From Arenicellales bacterium (GTDB taxonomy: Bacteria; Pseudomonadota; Gammaproteobacteria; Arenicellales; UBA868), in assembly GCA_030754035.1 (NCBI GenBank), contig JASMBC010000001.1:1-64000 (forward strand): a DNA stretch of 64,000 nucleotides, read 5' to 3'. Below, in pieces: positions 35,783 to 45,086 of this stretch. Below the pieces are notes generated by a model. The model was given only the letters and a program-made list of their open reading frames with translations, did no database searches and was not told where the DNA came from. The first letter of the stretch is position 1. Every line of letters begins with the position of its first letter. A program made the position numbers and the translations under genes.

Positions 35783-37873
35783 GTGAAGCAGATTGTACAA
35801 GCATTCAATTACGGCAGTAGCGAGATGCGGTTGGAAACAGGACGCATAGCCCGTCAGGCCACTGGTGCTGTCTTAGCAAGTATGGGTGAAACCGTTGTGC
35901 TCGCCAGTGTAGTGGCCGCCAGGGAGCCCAGCGATCGGGACTTTCTCCCGCTGACCGTTGATTATGAAGAAAAGACTTATTCCGCCGGGCGTATACCCGG
36001 CGGTTTTTTTAAGCGCGAAGGACGGCCTTCAGAAAAAGCTATTCTGACCTGTCGCCTGATTGACCGGCCGATACGACCGTTGTTCCCGGAAGGATTCCGA
36101 AACGAAGTTCAGGTGATCATCACCGTGTTGTCGGTTGACCCAGAGGTGGATCCGGATATTGTTGCGATGGTTGGAGCATCCGCTGCCCTGTCAATATCTG
36201 GGGTGCCGTTCAACGGACCGGTTGGCGCCGCCCGGGTCGGCTTCATTAATGGCGAGTACGCCCTCAACCCGTCGGCTACGCAACTGACGGAATCCTCTCT
36301 TAACTTGGTGGTGGCCGGCACCGAAAGCGCTGTTCTCATGGTCGAGTCCGAGGCCAAAGAATTAACCGAGGATCAAATGCTGGCAGCAGTGATGTACGGG
36401 CACCAACAGATGCAGGCAGCGATCCGCGCGATCCGTGCATTAGCTGAGGAAGTCGGCGTTGAGCGCTGGGATTGGCAGGCACCAGAAAAAGATGAGGCGC
36501 TGACACAGCAGATCGAGGAACTGGCCCGAACCGATATCGAACAGGCCTACCAGATCGCCGACAAGGTTGCCCGGCAAGAGTTCGTCAGCGGGATCAAAGA
36601 ACGGGTGGTCGGGACGCTCGCGGGCGAAAATACCAGTGAAGATAACGTTAGCGCCGTTAAGGCCGGCATCAAGGATTTGGAGAAGGCGACCGTGCGCAAA
36701 CGTATTCTCGAAGAACAGCCGCGCATAGACGGCCGCGACCGGGAAACCGTTCGGCCAATCACTATTGAAACCGGCTTGCTTCCTCGGACCCATGGTTCGG
36801 CTTTGTTCACACGGGGCGAGACCCAGGCGTTGGTCGTTACCACGCTCGGCACTGACCGCGATTCACAGATTATTGACGCTCTGGAAGGAGAGTACCGCGA
36901 TCCATTTCTGCTGCACTATAATTTTCCGCCTTTCTGTGTTGGCGAGACGGGCCGGGTAGGGTCTCCTAAACGCCGCGAGATCGGCCATGGCCGACTTGCC
37001 AAGCGAGCCATTCTAGCGACTTTGCCTGATCCAGAAGATTTTCCTTACGTGATCCGAGTGGTGTCGGAGATCACCGAGTCCAATGGCTCGAGTTCCATGG
37101 CAACGGTTTGTGGCGCGAGCCTGTCGCTGATGGACGCGGGCGTCAAGATTAAAACTCCAATCGCGGGTGTGGCCATGGGGCTGATCAAGGAAGGCGAGCG
37201 TTTTGCCGTTTTGACCGATATCCTCGGCGATGAGGATCATCTGGGCGACATGGATTTCAAGGTGGCTGGCAGCCGGGCAGGCGTCACCGCGCTGCAAATG
37301 GATATCAAGATTGAGGGTATTACCCGCGAGATTATGGAGCAAGCGTTGGCCCAGGCACAGAGAGGCCGGCTGCACATACTTGACGAGATGAACCGCGCGA
37401 TCAGTGCGCCGCGAGCAGAGATGTCAAGATACGCGCCGCGGATTACCACCATGAAAATACCGACCGATAAGATACGTGACGTGATCGGTAAAGGTGGCGT
37501 TACCATCCGGGCGATCTCCGAAGCTACTGGTGCATCGATCGACATCGAGGATGACGGCACCATCAAAATAGCCAGCGCTGATCTATCGGCGGCAGAGCAG
37601 GCCCGCGCCCGGATCGAACAGATCACGGCCGACGTAGAGGCGGGGACTATCTACGAGGGTAAAGTCGTACGACTGATGGATTTCGGTGCCTTCGTTAATA
37701 TCCTGCCTGGCCGCGACGGACTGGTGCACATTTCACAGATTTCAAATGAGCGCGTTGCTAATGTCAGTGACAAGCTTAATGAAGGTGACATGGTCAAAGT
37801 GAAGGTGCTGGAGGTGGACAAACAGGGTCGTATCCGCCTGAGTATGAAGGCGGTTGATGATGCTGCTGCCTGA
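35783..37873 (+). CDS. pnp: Polyribonucleotide nucleotidyltransferase
   Basis: A 696-residue 3'-5' phosphorolytic exoribonuclease of the degradosome. It has two RNase PH domains (about 5-230 and 305-540), with [12 protein letters not shown] in the first and [11 protein letters not shown] and [15 protein letters not shown] in the second. KH ([15 protein letters not shown]) and S1 ([22 protein letters not shown]) domains follow. The GTG at 35783 gives the family-like [10 protein letters not shown] start with GGGAG eight bases upstream; GTG 35774 lies inside that site. Confidence 0.97.
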   Translation: MKQIVQAFNYGSSEMRLETGRIARQATGAVLASMGETVVLASVVAAREPSDRDFLPLTVDYEEKTYSAGRIPGGFFKREGRPSEKAILTCRLIDRPIRPLFPEGFRNEVQVIITVLSVDPEVDPDIVAMVGASAALSISGVPFNGPVGAARVGFINGEYALNPSATQLTESSLNLVVAGTESAVLMVESEAKELTEDQMLAAVMYGHQQMQAAIRAIRALAEEVGVERWDWQAPEKDEALTQQIEELARTDIEQAYQIADKVARQEFVSGIKERVVGTLAGENTSEDNVSAVKAGIKDLEKATVRKRILEEQPRIDGRDRETVRPITIETGLLPRTHGSALFTRGETQALVVTTLGTDRDSQIIDALEGEYRDPFLLHYNFPPFCVGETGRVGSPKRREIGHGRLAKRAILATLPDPEDFPYVIRVVSEITESNGSSSMATVCGASLSLMDAGVKIKTPIAGVAMGLIKEGERFAVLTDILGDEDHLGDMDFKVAGSRAGVTALQMDIKIEGITREIMEQALAQAQRGRLHILDEMNRAISAPRAEMSRYAPRITTMKIPTDKIRDVIGKGGVTIRAISEATGASIDIEDDGTIKIASADLSAAEQARARIEQITADVEAGTIYEGKVVRLMDFGAFVNILPGRDGLVHISQISNERVANVSDKLNEGDMVKVKVLEVDKQGRIRLSMKAVDDAAA

Positions 37874-37899
37874 CCAGCGGCAGAACGATGATTTACCAG

Positions 37900-37924
37900 G
37901 GCCTCCCGTTACGGAGGCCTTTTT
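37900..37924 (+). terminator. Rho-independent terminator after pnp
   Basis: The seven-pair stem GGCCTCC/GGAGGCC with a six-base loop is followed by five T (37920-37924), 26 bases past the pnp stop. Confidence 0.92.
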
Positions 37925-38052
37925 GCTAGGGTGGCTTGATCCAGTGGGGCAGTCCTGGCTGTTGACTTCACCCCGTTGACGCTGGATGACCCTGTGAATC
38001 GGGCGATAATGTTGACACCTCGGTGGGGGCTATACAAAGGAAAGTGACTGTG

Positions 38053-38490
38053 ATGAAACACCAGGACTCGACCGATCCGACTGCGGTGACGCCACGGCAA
38101 GCCTATACGATGCTGGCGAAAAACCCGCAGGCCTACTTGATCGATATTCGTTCGACCATGGAGCACCTGATGGTTGGTCACCCGGTGGGTGCCATTCACG
38201 TGCCGTGGCTGGATGAACCTGACTGGGTGCCCAGCCCGCGTTTTGCGGCCCAAGTCAGAGAGATGTTACTGGGCGGCTTGCTCGGATCCGAAGAGGAAAA
38301 CCCGCCACAGGTTCTGTTGATTTGCCGTAGCGGCCGGCGTTCACTGGAAGCTGGCCGAGTCCTGATCGCCGAGGGATTCCAGCAGGTCTACCACGTGGAT
38401 TGCGGCTTCGAGGGTTCCTTGGACGAGTCCCATCAGCGCAGCAACATAGCCGGCTGGCGTTTCGACGGCTTGCCGTGGCAACAGTGCTGA
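38053..38490 (+). CDS. Rhodanese-like domain protein
   Basis: A 145-residue single-domain rhodanese. The active-site loop is LLICRSGRRSLEAG, with Cys in the CRSGRRS form; AYLIDIRSTMEHLMVGHPVGAIHVPW is the N-terminal motif, here given as two parts, AYLIDIRST and GHPVGAIHVPW. The sulfur acceptor is unknown. The ATG at 38053 is preferred, with AAAGGA 11 bases upstream and a GTG one codon earlier as an alternative. It stands alone between the pnp terminator and orn. Confidence 0.85.
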   Translation: MKHQDSTDPTAVTPRQAYTMLAKNPQAYLIDIRSTMEHLMVGHPVGAIHVPWLDEPDWVPSPRFAAQVREMLLGGLLGSEEENPPQVLLICRSGRRSLEAGRVLIAEGFQQVYHVDCGFEGSLDESHQRSNIAGWRFDGLPWQQC

Positions 38491-38611
38491 GCAACCTACA
38501 GCCATGGTCGTGCGGGCGGCGTTGTTTGCTTGCATCCGGCAGGTTCTTCCGCCAGGGCGCAGAGCGCATGGCGACGCCGGCAAGCATGGATTATCTTAAA
38601 GAGGAGAGATA

Positions 38612-39175
38612 ATGGCGACCGCCGATAGCAGCAATCTGATCTGGATTGACCTGGAGATGACCGGATTGGATCCGGACCTCGACAGCATTATTGAAATAGC
38701 GACGGTGGTGACTGACCGTCACCTGAACTTGCTGGCCGAGGGCCCGGCACTAGCGATTCATCAGAGCAACGCTGTACTTGAAGGAATGGACGAGTGGAAC
38801 ACCAATACACATGGCGCCAGTGGGCTTATCGATATAGTACGCGATGCGACTATCGATGAGGCGCAGGCGGAGTCACTGACGCTGGAGTTTCTTCGTCCGC
38901 TGGTGCCCAGAGGAAAGTCGCCATTGTGCGGCAACAGTATTTGCCAAGATCGCCGTTTTTTGTACCGCTGCATGCCGCGCCTGGAAAGCTATCTGCACTA
39001 TCGCAACCTTGACGTCAGCAGCCTGAAGGAACTGGCGGTGCGCTGGCGGCCTGATCTAAGAGAAGGCTTTGTCAAGAGCGGCGGCCATCGAGCGCTGGAC
39101 GACATCCTGGACTCAATCGAAGAACTCAAATACTACCGTGAGCATTTCATCATTGCGAATTCTCCGCAGGGCTGA
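38612..39175 (+). CDS. orn: Oligoribonuclease
   Basis: A 187-residue DEDDh 3'-5' exonuclease that degrades di- and short oligoribonucleotides, including pGpG. It has [13 protein letters not shown] (first Asp and Glu), [11 protein letters not shown] (Asp), and [13 protein letters not shown] (His and Asp). AAGAGGAGAG just upstream is the ribosome binding site. It is convergent with queG, one base between them. Confidence 0.97.
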   Translation: MATADSSNLIWIDLEMTGLDPDLDSIIEIATVVTDRHLNLLAEGPALAIHQSNAVLEGMDEWNTNTHGASGLIDIVRDATIDEAQAESLTLEFLRPLVPRGKSPLCGNSICQDRRFLYRCMPRLESYLHYRNLDVSSLKELAVRWRPDLREGFVKSGGHRALDDILDSIEELKYYREHFIIANSPQG

Positions 39176-39176
39176 A

Positions 39177-40256
39177 CTACGGGCTTTGCCCTAAACGATC
39201 CAGTGCCCAGTCGATGTGTTCACGGACCATGGCGGTGACGCCGGCGCGCCTTGTCACAAGGGCGGCAACTGACGCGTTCACGGCGGAGCCATTGCCTAGC
39301 GCAACCGCGATGTTCCGTAACCAACGCTGGTAACCGATACGCCGGATCGGACTGCCGGCGGTGCGTTCAAGGAAGTTTTCTTCGGTCCATAAAAAAAGCT
39401 CCCGCAGTGTCGTGCTGTCAAGGCGATGGCGGGGAATAAACACAGAGTTGCAACAAGTGGGGGCGAAACGGTTCCATGGGCATACCAGTTGACAGTCATC
39501 GCAACCAAATATGCGGTTGCCGAGCGCGGTCCGAAACCGGACTGGGATGGCCCCACGATGCTCGATAGTCAGGTAGGAGATACAGCGTCTTGCATCCAAC
39601 TGGTATGCCAAATCCAGCGCCCCGGTAGGACAAGCTGCTGCACAACGAGTACAGGTACCGCAGTGATTTTCTGCTGGAGAATCGGCAGGCAGCGGCAGGT
39701 CGGTATAGAGTTCGCCAAGGAAAAACCACGACCCGCAGGAACGGTCGACCAAGTTGGTATGTTTGCCAATCCAGCCAAGCCCGGCCGCCTGGGCCAACGG
39801 CTTCTCCATCACTGGAGCACTGTCGACGAACGCCCGGTAGCGGAACGGGCCCGTCACTCTGGCAATGCGGTCAGCCAGTTGTTGCAGGCGCCGGCGCATG
39901 AGGCGATGATAGTCACGGCCAAGGGCATAGCGCGCAACATAGGCGGTATCCGGCAGCGCCAGTGCTGTTGCGGCACTGAGCCCGGTCCGGGGGAAATAGT
40001 TCATGCGGACGCTGATGATCCCCATCGTGCCAGGTAGCAGTTGCGCTGGGTGGGTACGCTTATTGCCGTGGGCCGCCATGAAGGACATATCACCGTGTTG
40101 GCCTGCGCCCAGCCATTTGCCCAGGCGCTGTCCGGCCAGGGTAAGATCTGTATTGGCGACCCCCAGGCCGGTAAAACCGAGTTCCTCTGACCAGCCCCGG
40201 ATCTGTCGCTTGAGCGCAGTCGGCTCAAGTAGCGATAATGTCGGGTCCTGACGCAT
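39177..40256 (-). CDS. queG: Epoxyqueuosine reductase QueG
   Basis: A 359-residue cobalamin-dependent iron-sulfur enzyme for the last step of queuosine tRNA modification. Two [4Fe-4S] motifs are visible: CGTCTRCAAACPTGAL and CDDCQLVCPWN. The N-terminal cobalamin-binding domain includes YFPRTG, YALGRDYH and DSAPVMEKPLAQAAGLGWIG (the last split at Glu). The start at 40256 gives the family N-terminus. It is divergent from nnr with 17 bases between starts, the conserved queG/nnr arrangement. Confidence 0.95.
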   Translation of the reverse strand: MRQDPTLSLLEPTALKRQIRGWSEELGFTGLGVANTDLTLAGQRLGKWLGAGQHGDMSFMAAHGNKRTHPAQLLPGTMGIISVRMNYFPRTGLSAATALALPDTAYVARYALGRDYHRLMRRRLQQLADRIARVTGPFRYRAFVDSAPVMEKPLAQAAGLGWIGKHTNLVDRSCGSWFFLGELYTDLPLPADSPAENHCGTCTRCAAACPTGALDLAYQLDARRCISYLTIEHRGAIPVRFRTALGNRIFGCDDCQLVCPWNRFAPTCCNSVFIPRHRLDSTTLRELFLWTEENFLERTAGSPIRRIGYQRWLRNIAVALGNGSAVNASVAALVTRRAGVTAMVREHIDWALDRLGQSP

Positions 40257-40273
40257 CACCTTATCATAGCCGT

Positions 40274-41782
40274 ATGCGCGTGCTGCCAGAATCACTTTAT
40301 TCTTCTAAGCAGGCCCGGTATATCGACCAGCGAGCAGGCGATTCCGGCCTGGACGGTGACGCGCTGATGCGTCGAGCTGGGCAATGCGCGTTTAGCGTCT
40401 TGCAACAGCGTTGGCCACGAGCCCAGCGAGTGGTGGTGGTTTGCGGCAGTGGCAACAACGGGGGAGACGGCTACGTGGTTGCTGAACTCGCCGCTCAGGC
40501 TGGGTACAGTGTCACGGTGGTGCAGCTTGGTGAGGCGCGCAGCGAAACGGCAAAGGGAGCGCTGGCGGCGGCACAAAGAGCAGGTATCACACCCAGCGCG
40601 TACCAGGGGGAACTGCCGGTCGGGGCAGAGGTCATCGTTGACGGATTGCTCGGGATCGGACTTGATCGAGCACCAACCGGACTAATGGCTGCGGCGATCG
40701 ATGAGATCAACGCGCTCCCGTGCCCGGTCTTGGCATTGGATATACCCTCTGGCCTGTCGGCAGATAGCGGCGCTGCACCCGGCGTTATCGTGCAGGCTGC
40801 TGTTACGGTTACCTTTATAGCACTTAAGTTGGGGTTGTTTACGGGCCGTGGGCCGGATTGTTGCGGTGAGGTTGTACTTGATACTCTGGCGGTACCCGCG
40901 GAGATTTACCAGGACGAAAAACCGATTGCGCGGCGTATCGGCTCAGCGCTGGTGGCGGGTTTTCTGCCGCGGCGCCAGCCTAGCGCACACAAGGGGATGG
41001 TCGGTCATTTGCTCGTAGTCGGTGGCAATACGGGGATGACGGGCGCGGCACGGCTGGCTGGCGAGGCGGCATTACGCTGTGGGACCGGCTTGGTTTCAGT
41101 AGCCTGTCCGCCAAGTAGCGTGACTGCCATCGGGGCCAGTCGGCCTGAACTGATGGTGCGCGGCGTAGCCGATGCGGCGGCATTACGGCCGCTGCTGGCC
41201 GGCAAGAGCGCGTTGGTGGCCGGGCCGGGGTTGGGGCAGGATGACTGGGGGCGCGCCATGTTGGCGACGATTCTCGATGCGCAGACCGATGTGATACTCG
41301 ATGCCGATGCATTGAATCTGCTGGCGGCGGCGCCACAACTTCTCACCGGTGCAGTTCTCACGCCACACCCGGGTGAGGCCGGGCGGCTACTTGACTGCAA
41401 CAGCGCGGCAGTGCAATCCAACCGGCCACATGCGGCTAGTGAGATTGCCGGACGCTATGGCTGTACTTGTGTGCTTAAAGGCGCTGGCAGCATCGTGCAG
41501 ACAGATGATGGCATGACGTTTGTGTGCGATCGGGGTAACCCGGGAATGGCCAGCGGGGGGATGGGTGATGTTCTTGCTGGTGTCATCGGCAGCCTCGCCG
41601 CCCAGGGTCTTCCTGGGCGTACAGCAGCGATAGCCGGCGTCTGGCTGCACTCGGCGGCGGCCGACCTCGCGGCGCTAGCCGGTGGGCAAGCCGGACTGAT
41701 CGCGGGTGATCTGATGCCGTACTTGCGTTGTCTGGTAGATTGCCCGGAACAGGCGAATGAGTCATCTCATCGCGGCGCCTGA
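40274..41782 (+). CDS. nnr: Bifunctional NAD(P)H-hydrate epimerase / ADP-dependent dehydratase
   Basis: A 502-residue metabolite repair enzyme that recovers damaged NADH and NADPH. The N-terminal YjeF epimerase domain (1-215) has VVVCGSGNNGGDGYV and LALDIPSGLSAD. The C-terminal dehydratase domain (225-495) has GHLLVVGGNTGMTGA, VLTPHPGEAGRLL, VLKGAGSIV and GNPGMASGGMGDVLAG. The ATG at 40274 lacks a clear ribosome binding site. It overlaps tsaE by 26 bases. Confidence 0.95.
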   Translation: MRVLPESLYSSKQARYIDQRAGDSGLDGDALMRRAGQCAFSVLQQRWPRAQRVVVVCGSGNNGGDGYVVAELAAQAGYSVTVVQLGEARSETAKGALAAAQRAGITPSAYQGELPVGAEVIVDGLLGIGLDRAPTGLMAAAIDEINALPCPVLALDIPSGLSADSGAAPGVIVQAAVTVTFIALKLGLFTGRGPDCCGEVVLDTLAVPAEIYQDEKPIARRIGSALVAGFLPRRQPSAHKGMVGHLLVVGGNTGMTGAARLAGEAALRCGTGLVSVACPPSSVTAIGASRPELMVRGVADAAALRPLLAGKSALVAGPGLGQDDWGRAMLATILDAQTDVILDADALNLLAAAPQLLTGAVLTPHPGEAGRLLDCNSAAVQSNRPHAASEIAGRYGCTCVLKGAGSIVQTDDGMTFVCDRGNPGMASGGMGDVLAGVIGSLAAQGLPGRTAAIAGVWLHSAAADLAALAGGQAGLIAGDLMPYLRCLVDCPEQANESSHRGA

Positions 41783-42209
41783 TGAAGTGTCGCTGCGGGC
41801 GCTGGGACGCACATTTGCTGCGGTTCTTGCACCAGGGGATGTGGTCTACCTGGAAGGAGAGCTGGGCGCCGGCAAGACGGTCTTTGTGCGCGGCATCCTT
41901 TCTGGCATGGGCTACTCCGGGGTGGTAGTCAGCCCCACATATACGCTTGCAGAAGAGTATCCTACGGCTGCCGGCCCGGTGGTGCACTATGACCTTTATC
42001 GCTTGCAATCACCGCATGAATTGGAACTGCTGGGGATGAGAGAGCACGCAGATGGCCGCCGTATTTGCCTGATAGAGTGGCCCGGCAGGGGTCAGGGCCA
42101 TCTTCCCGATGCCACATGGGTCGTCACTCTGTGTTACGCCGATAAGGGCCGGGCAATAGCATTCACGGGGCAGCGGCCGCTGCCGCAGAGCCTGGCGGGT
42201 GACACTTGA
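41757..42209 (+). CDS. tsaE: tRNA threonylcarbamoyladenosine biosynthesis ATPase TsaE
   Basis: A 150-residue P-loop ATPase partner of TsaB/TsaD in t6A37 tRNA modification. Walker A is EGELGAGKTVFVRG; GVVVSPTYTLAEEY and HYDLYRL are family motifs, and LIEWPGRG is the conserved Glu-Trp segment. It overlaps nnr upstream and the amidase downstream (4 bases). Confidence 0.95.
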   Translation: MSHLIAAPDEVSLRALGRTFAAVLAPGDVVYLEGELGAGKTVFVRGILSGMGYSGVVVSPTYTLAEEYPTAAGPVVHYDLYRLQSPHELELLGMREHADGRRICLIEWPGRGQGHLPDATWVVTLCYADKGRAIAFTGQRPLPQSLAGDT

Positions 42210-43498
42210 GACGTGCCGCGGCGGTCACGCTGATCGCGTTTAGCCTATGTTTGGCGGGAACCGCCAATGCCGGCAGCGATATCCTGGGGATGCGTTTGTG
42301 GCACGCACCGGACAAGACCCGGCTAGTGCTGGATCTATCCGCCGTTGTCGGATACCGGGCTTTTGAGCTACAGGATCCCGACCGCGTGGTCATTGACCTA
42401 GAAGATGCGACACTCAGGGTGGCGATCCCGGATTCAGAGAAGAACGGGCCGTTGCTGCAAAGTATCAGATTCGGCCAGCCCCGTGCGGGCATTCAGCGCG
42501 TTGTCCTGGATCTGGTTGTGCCGGTTCGCTTCCACAGTTTCGTGTTGCCGCCGAGTGAGCCCTACGGCCATCGGCTGGTAATCGATCTGTTCAGGAGAAA
42601 CCGGCAGGCAAGTCAGACCACTATGGCGGCGCCGGCAACTCGGGAAGCGGACTACCTCGTGGTCGTCGACCCCGGCCACGGCGGTGAGGACCCAGGAGCG
42701 GTGGGGGGCAAGGGCACGCGGGAAAAGAAAGTTGTTCTTTCGATAGCGCAACGCTTGGTAAAACTCATTAACAGCGATGGCCGAATGCGGGCTGAACTTA
42801 CCCGTAAGGGGGACTACTACGTGAGTCTTCGGGGACGCATCGGCATCGCCATGAAGCGTAAAGCCGACTTGTTCGTATCGGTTCACGCCGATGCCGCCCG
42901 GCGACGCAACGCCCGTGGTGCTTCTGTTTTTGTATTGTCCAAGAAAGGCGCCAGCAGTGAGATGGGTAAATGGCTCGCCCAGCGCGAGAATGCGGCCGAC
43001 CTTACTGGGGGGATAGACATCGGGGAGCAGGAGCCGTTCGTGCAAAAGGCCATGCTGGATATGGGGTTGGATTGGAAAGTTAAGGAAAGCATGGAACTGG
43101 CCTCACGCATTCTGGACGAACTAAAAAGGGCCGGCTCGGTGCACAGCGAGCGGGTGGAGCGAGCGGGTTTCGTCGTGTTGAAATCAATCGATATTCCAGC
43201 GGTGCTGGTCGAAACTGGATTTATCACCAATCGTGGGGAAGAGAAGCTGTTGCGTACGACATTGCATCAGGAGCGCGTCGCCGGAGCTGTCTACCGAGGG
43301 CTGCAGCATTACTGTAACGGTGATCCAAGGTGCCCACGACCAGCGTCAGGCCAAAGAACCTACGTCGTACGCAAAGGTGACTCACTCTCCCTGATCGCAG
43401 CTCGCTACGGGCTGACAATCGGGCGCCTGCAGCGCGCGAATAGCCTCAATTCGACAGTACTGCAGGTTGGTCAACGGCTCCAGATTCCGGATGCTTAA
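42206..43498 (+). CDS. N-acetylmuramoyl-L-alanine amidase (AmiB/AmiC type) with LysM
   Basis: A 430-residue periplasmic cell-division amidase. It has a signal peptide (residues 1-22, cleavage after ANA), an AMIN domain (about 25-130) for septal targeting, and an Amidase_3 domain (150-365) with zinc ligands in VVDPGHGGEDPG and FVSVHADA and catalytic Glu in VLVETGFITN. A LysM domain (385-429, TYVVRKGDSLSLIA) binds peptidoglycan. The start is TTG 42206 overlapping the tsaE stop. Domain order matches AmiB. mutL, often next, is absent. Confidence 0.93.
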   Translation: MRRAAAVTLIAFSLCLAGTANAGSDILGMRLWHAPDKTRLVLDLSAVVGYRAFELQDPDRVVIDLEDATLRVAIPDSEKNGPLLQSIRFGQPRAGIQRVVLDLVVPVRFHSFVLPPSEPYGHRLVIDLFRRNRQASQTTMAAPATREADYLVVVDPGHGGEDPGAVGGKGTREKKVVLSIAQRLVKLINSDGRMRAELTRKGDYYVSLRGRIGIAMKRKADLFVSVHADAARRRNARGASVFVLSKKGASSEMGKWLAQRENAADLTGGIDIGEQEPFVQKAMLDMGLDWKVKESMELASRILDELKRAGSVHSERVERAGFVVLKSIDIPAVLVETGFITNRGEEKLLRTTLHQERVAGAVYRGLQHYCNGDPRCPRPASGQRTYVVRKGDSLSLIAARYGLTIGRLQRANSLNSTVLQVGQRLQIPDA

Positions 43499-43564
43499 GG
43501 GGGTGTGCCTCGTGGTTGGTGGTGACAGGCGCTGGGGTGGGCCTCGGCAGCCGCAGGCGGCAGA

Positions 43565-44551
43565 ATGGACCGCGGCACTGGTATGGACTACACGGGTGTG
43601 AGTGGCCGAGTCGGCCGGGTTATCTGTATTGCCGGCAGTACCGCCAGCGGCAAGACTGCGCTGGCGCTGCAACTTGCCCGGCGCTATCCGTTGGCCCTCA
43701 TCAGCGTCGATTCCGGGCAGGTATACCGGGGGCTGGATATTGGCACGGCCAAGCTGTCGGCCGAGCTACTGGTGCAGTATCCGCATGGACTGGTCGATAC
43801 TCGAACCATTATCGAGCCTTTCTCGGCCGCTGACTTCTGTAGCGAAGCAATGGCAATCATCTGCCGGGCCTGGAAACGACAGCAGGTACCGCTGCTGGTC
43901 GGGGGCACCCTATTTTATTTTTCGGCGCTGTTAAATGGTTTGGGCAAGTTGCCCACTGCTGACCACAAACTCCGTGGCCGCATTCTTCGGCGGGCTCTGC
44001 TACTTGGCTGGCCGGCGCTACACGATCAGTTGCAAAGGAGGGACCCAGATGCCGCGGCGCGAATTGATCCGAACGATTCCCAGCGGATCCAACGGGCACT
44101 TGAGATTAACCTGCTAACGGGTCAACCGGTACCGGCGGGCAACTCAGCGGCGGGCCTGTTGCAAAACGGTGTCGAGGTGTTACAACTGGCTCTGGCGGTA
44201 CCCGATCGATCGGTGTTGCACCAACGCATAACACGGCGTTTTGACGCTATGCTGGCGGCGGGGCTGGTGGATGAAGTTGCCGCGATCCGGCAGACGTGGG
44301 GCGATGCCGAGACCCTGCCGGCGATGAGAAGTGTGGGCTACCGGCAGGTTTGGCGTTTTCTCAGCGGTGATTTACAGCGGCGGCAGATGCGCGATAGTGC
44401 GCTGGCCGCTACCCGGCAACTTGCTAAACGCCAATTGACCTGGCTGCGGAACAGCCCTGGGCAAGTTTGGTTCGATGCGACAGACCCTGACCTAGTAAGC
44501 GGGTCGGTGCTGCGCTATCTGGCAGCTACCGGCATGCGGGAAAAAGCCTGA
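43565..44551 (+). CDS. miaA: tRNA dimethylallyltransferase
   Basis: A 328-residue enzyme that adds dimethylallyl to A37 of tRNAs reading U-initial codons. It has the P-loop CIAGSTASGKTALAL, ISVDSGQVYRGLDIGTAK, VGGTLFYFSALLNGL and TRQLAKRQLTWLR. Its DMAPP substrate comes from the IspH pathway. Met1 (43565) or Met7 (43583) may be the start; AGGCGG lies a few bases before the first. hfq follows after 262 bases, as in the usual miaA-hfq-hflX order. Confidence 0.95.
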   Translation: MDRGTGMDYTGVSGRVGRVICIAGSTASGKTALALQLARRYPLALISVDSGQVYRGLDIGTAKLSAELLVQYPHGLVDTRTIIEPFSAADFCSEAMAIICRAWKRQQVPLLVGGTLFYFSALLNGLGKLPTADHKLRGRILRRALLLGWPALHDQLQRRDPDAAARIDPNDSQRIQRALEINLLTGQPVPAGNSAAGLLQNGVEVLQLALAVPDRSVLHQRITRRFDAMLAAGLVDEVAAIRQTWGDAETLPAMRSVGYRQVWRFLSGDLQRRQMRDSALAATRQLAKRQLTWLRNSPGQVWFDATDPDLVSGSVLRYLAATGMREKA

Positions 44552-44813
44552 GCGGTTGAATTCCAACGGCACTGGCCGTACATTGTCTAGTGACAGCAGC
44601 CGCTGATCACGTCTGTATTGATTTATCAAAAAATAATTAACATACTGAAATACAATAGAAAAAGTCTGATACGGCGGGGAAAAGCGCCGGGCATGCTAAC
44701 ACCCGGCTGCCGATCGCAGTCCCATTATTTACCCCAGAGTAACGTTTTCTGGCAGCCGACCGCCGCAGTGTGGTGGTCTGGGACAACCGCACGGCACAGA
44801 CAGGAGCAAAACC
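44552..44813 (+). promoter_or_regulatory. Gene-free region upstream of hfq
   Basis: An AT-rich patch at 44611-44665, with TACAAT at 44651, is the likely promoter zone, though no well-spaced -35 was found. A six-pair hairpin (GCCGGG/CCCGGC, 44686-44707) lies in the leader. ACAGGAG precedes hfq. Confidence 0.4.
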
Positions 44814-45080
44814 ATGACCCAGCAAAAAGGCACCGTATTACAGGACCCTTTCCTGAATACTTTAAGAAAAGAGCGCATCCCGGTTTCCATATATCTTGTA
44901 AACGGCATCAAACTTCAGGGCCAAATAGAGTCGTTCGACCCCTTTGTTGTCCTGTTGCGCAACAGTGTCAGCCAGCTTATCTACAAGCACGCGATCTCGA
45001 CCATTGTGCCGACGCGGGCGGTGCGAATTCCAATCAACGACGGCTCAGAAGAGCGTGGCAACGTCGCCGAAGAGGACTAG
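44814..45080 (+). CDS. hfq: RNA chaperone Hfq
   Basis: An 88-residue Sm-like hexameric RNA chaperone pairing small RNAs with mRNAs. It has the Sm1 motif [19 protein letters not shown], Sm2 [10 protein letters not shown], and [15 protein letters not shown] at the N-terminus, including the proximal-face Gln8-type residue. The C-terminal tail is short and acidic ([14 protein letters not shown]). It is separated from hflX by 6 bases. Confidence 0.98.
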   Translation: MTQQKGTVLQDPFLNTLRKERIPVSIYLVNGIKLQGQIESFDPFVVLLRNSVSQLIYKHAISTIVPTRAVRIPINDGSEERGNVAEED

Positions 45081-45086
45081 TTCAGG

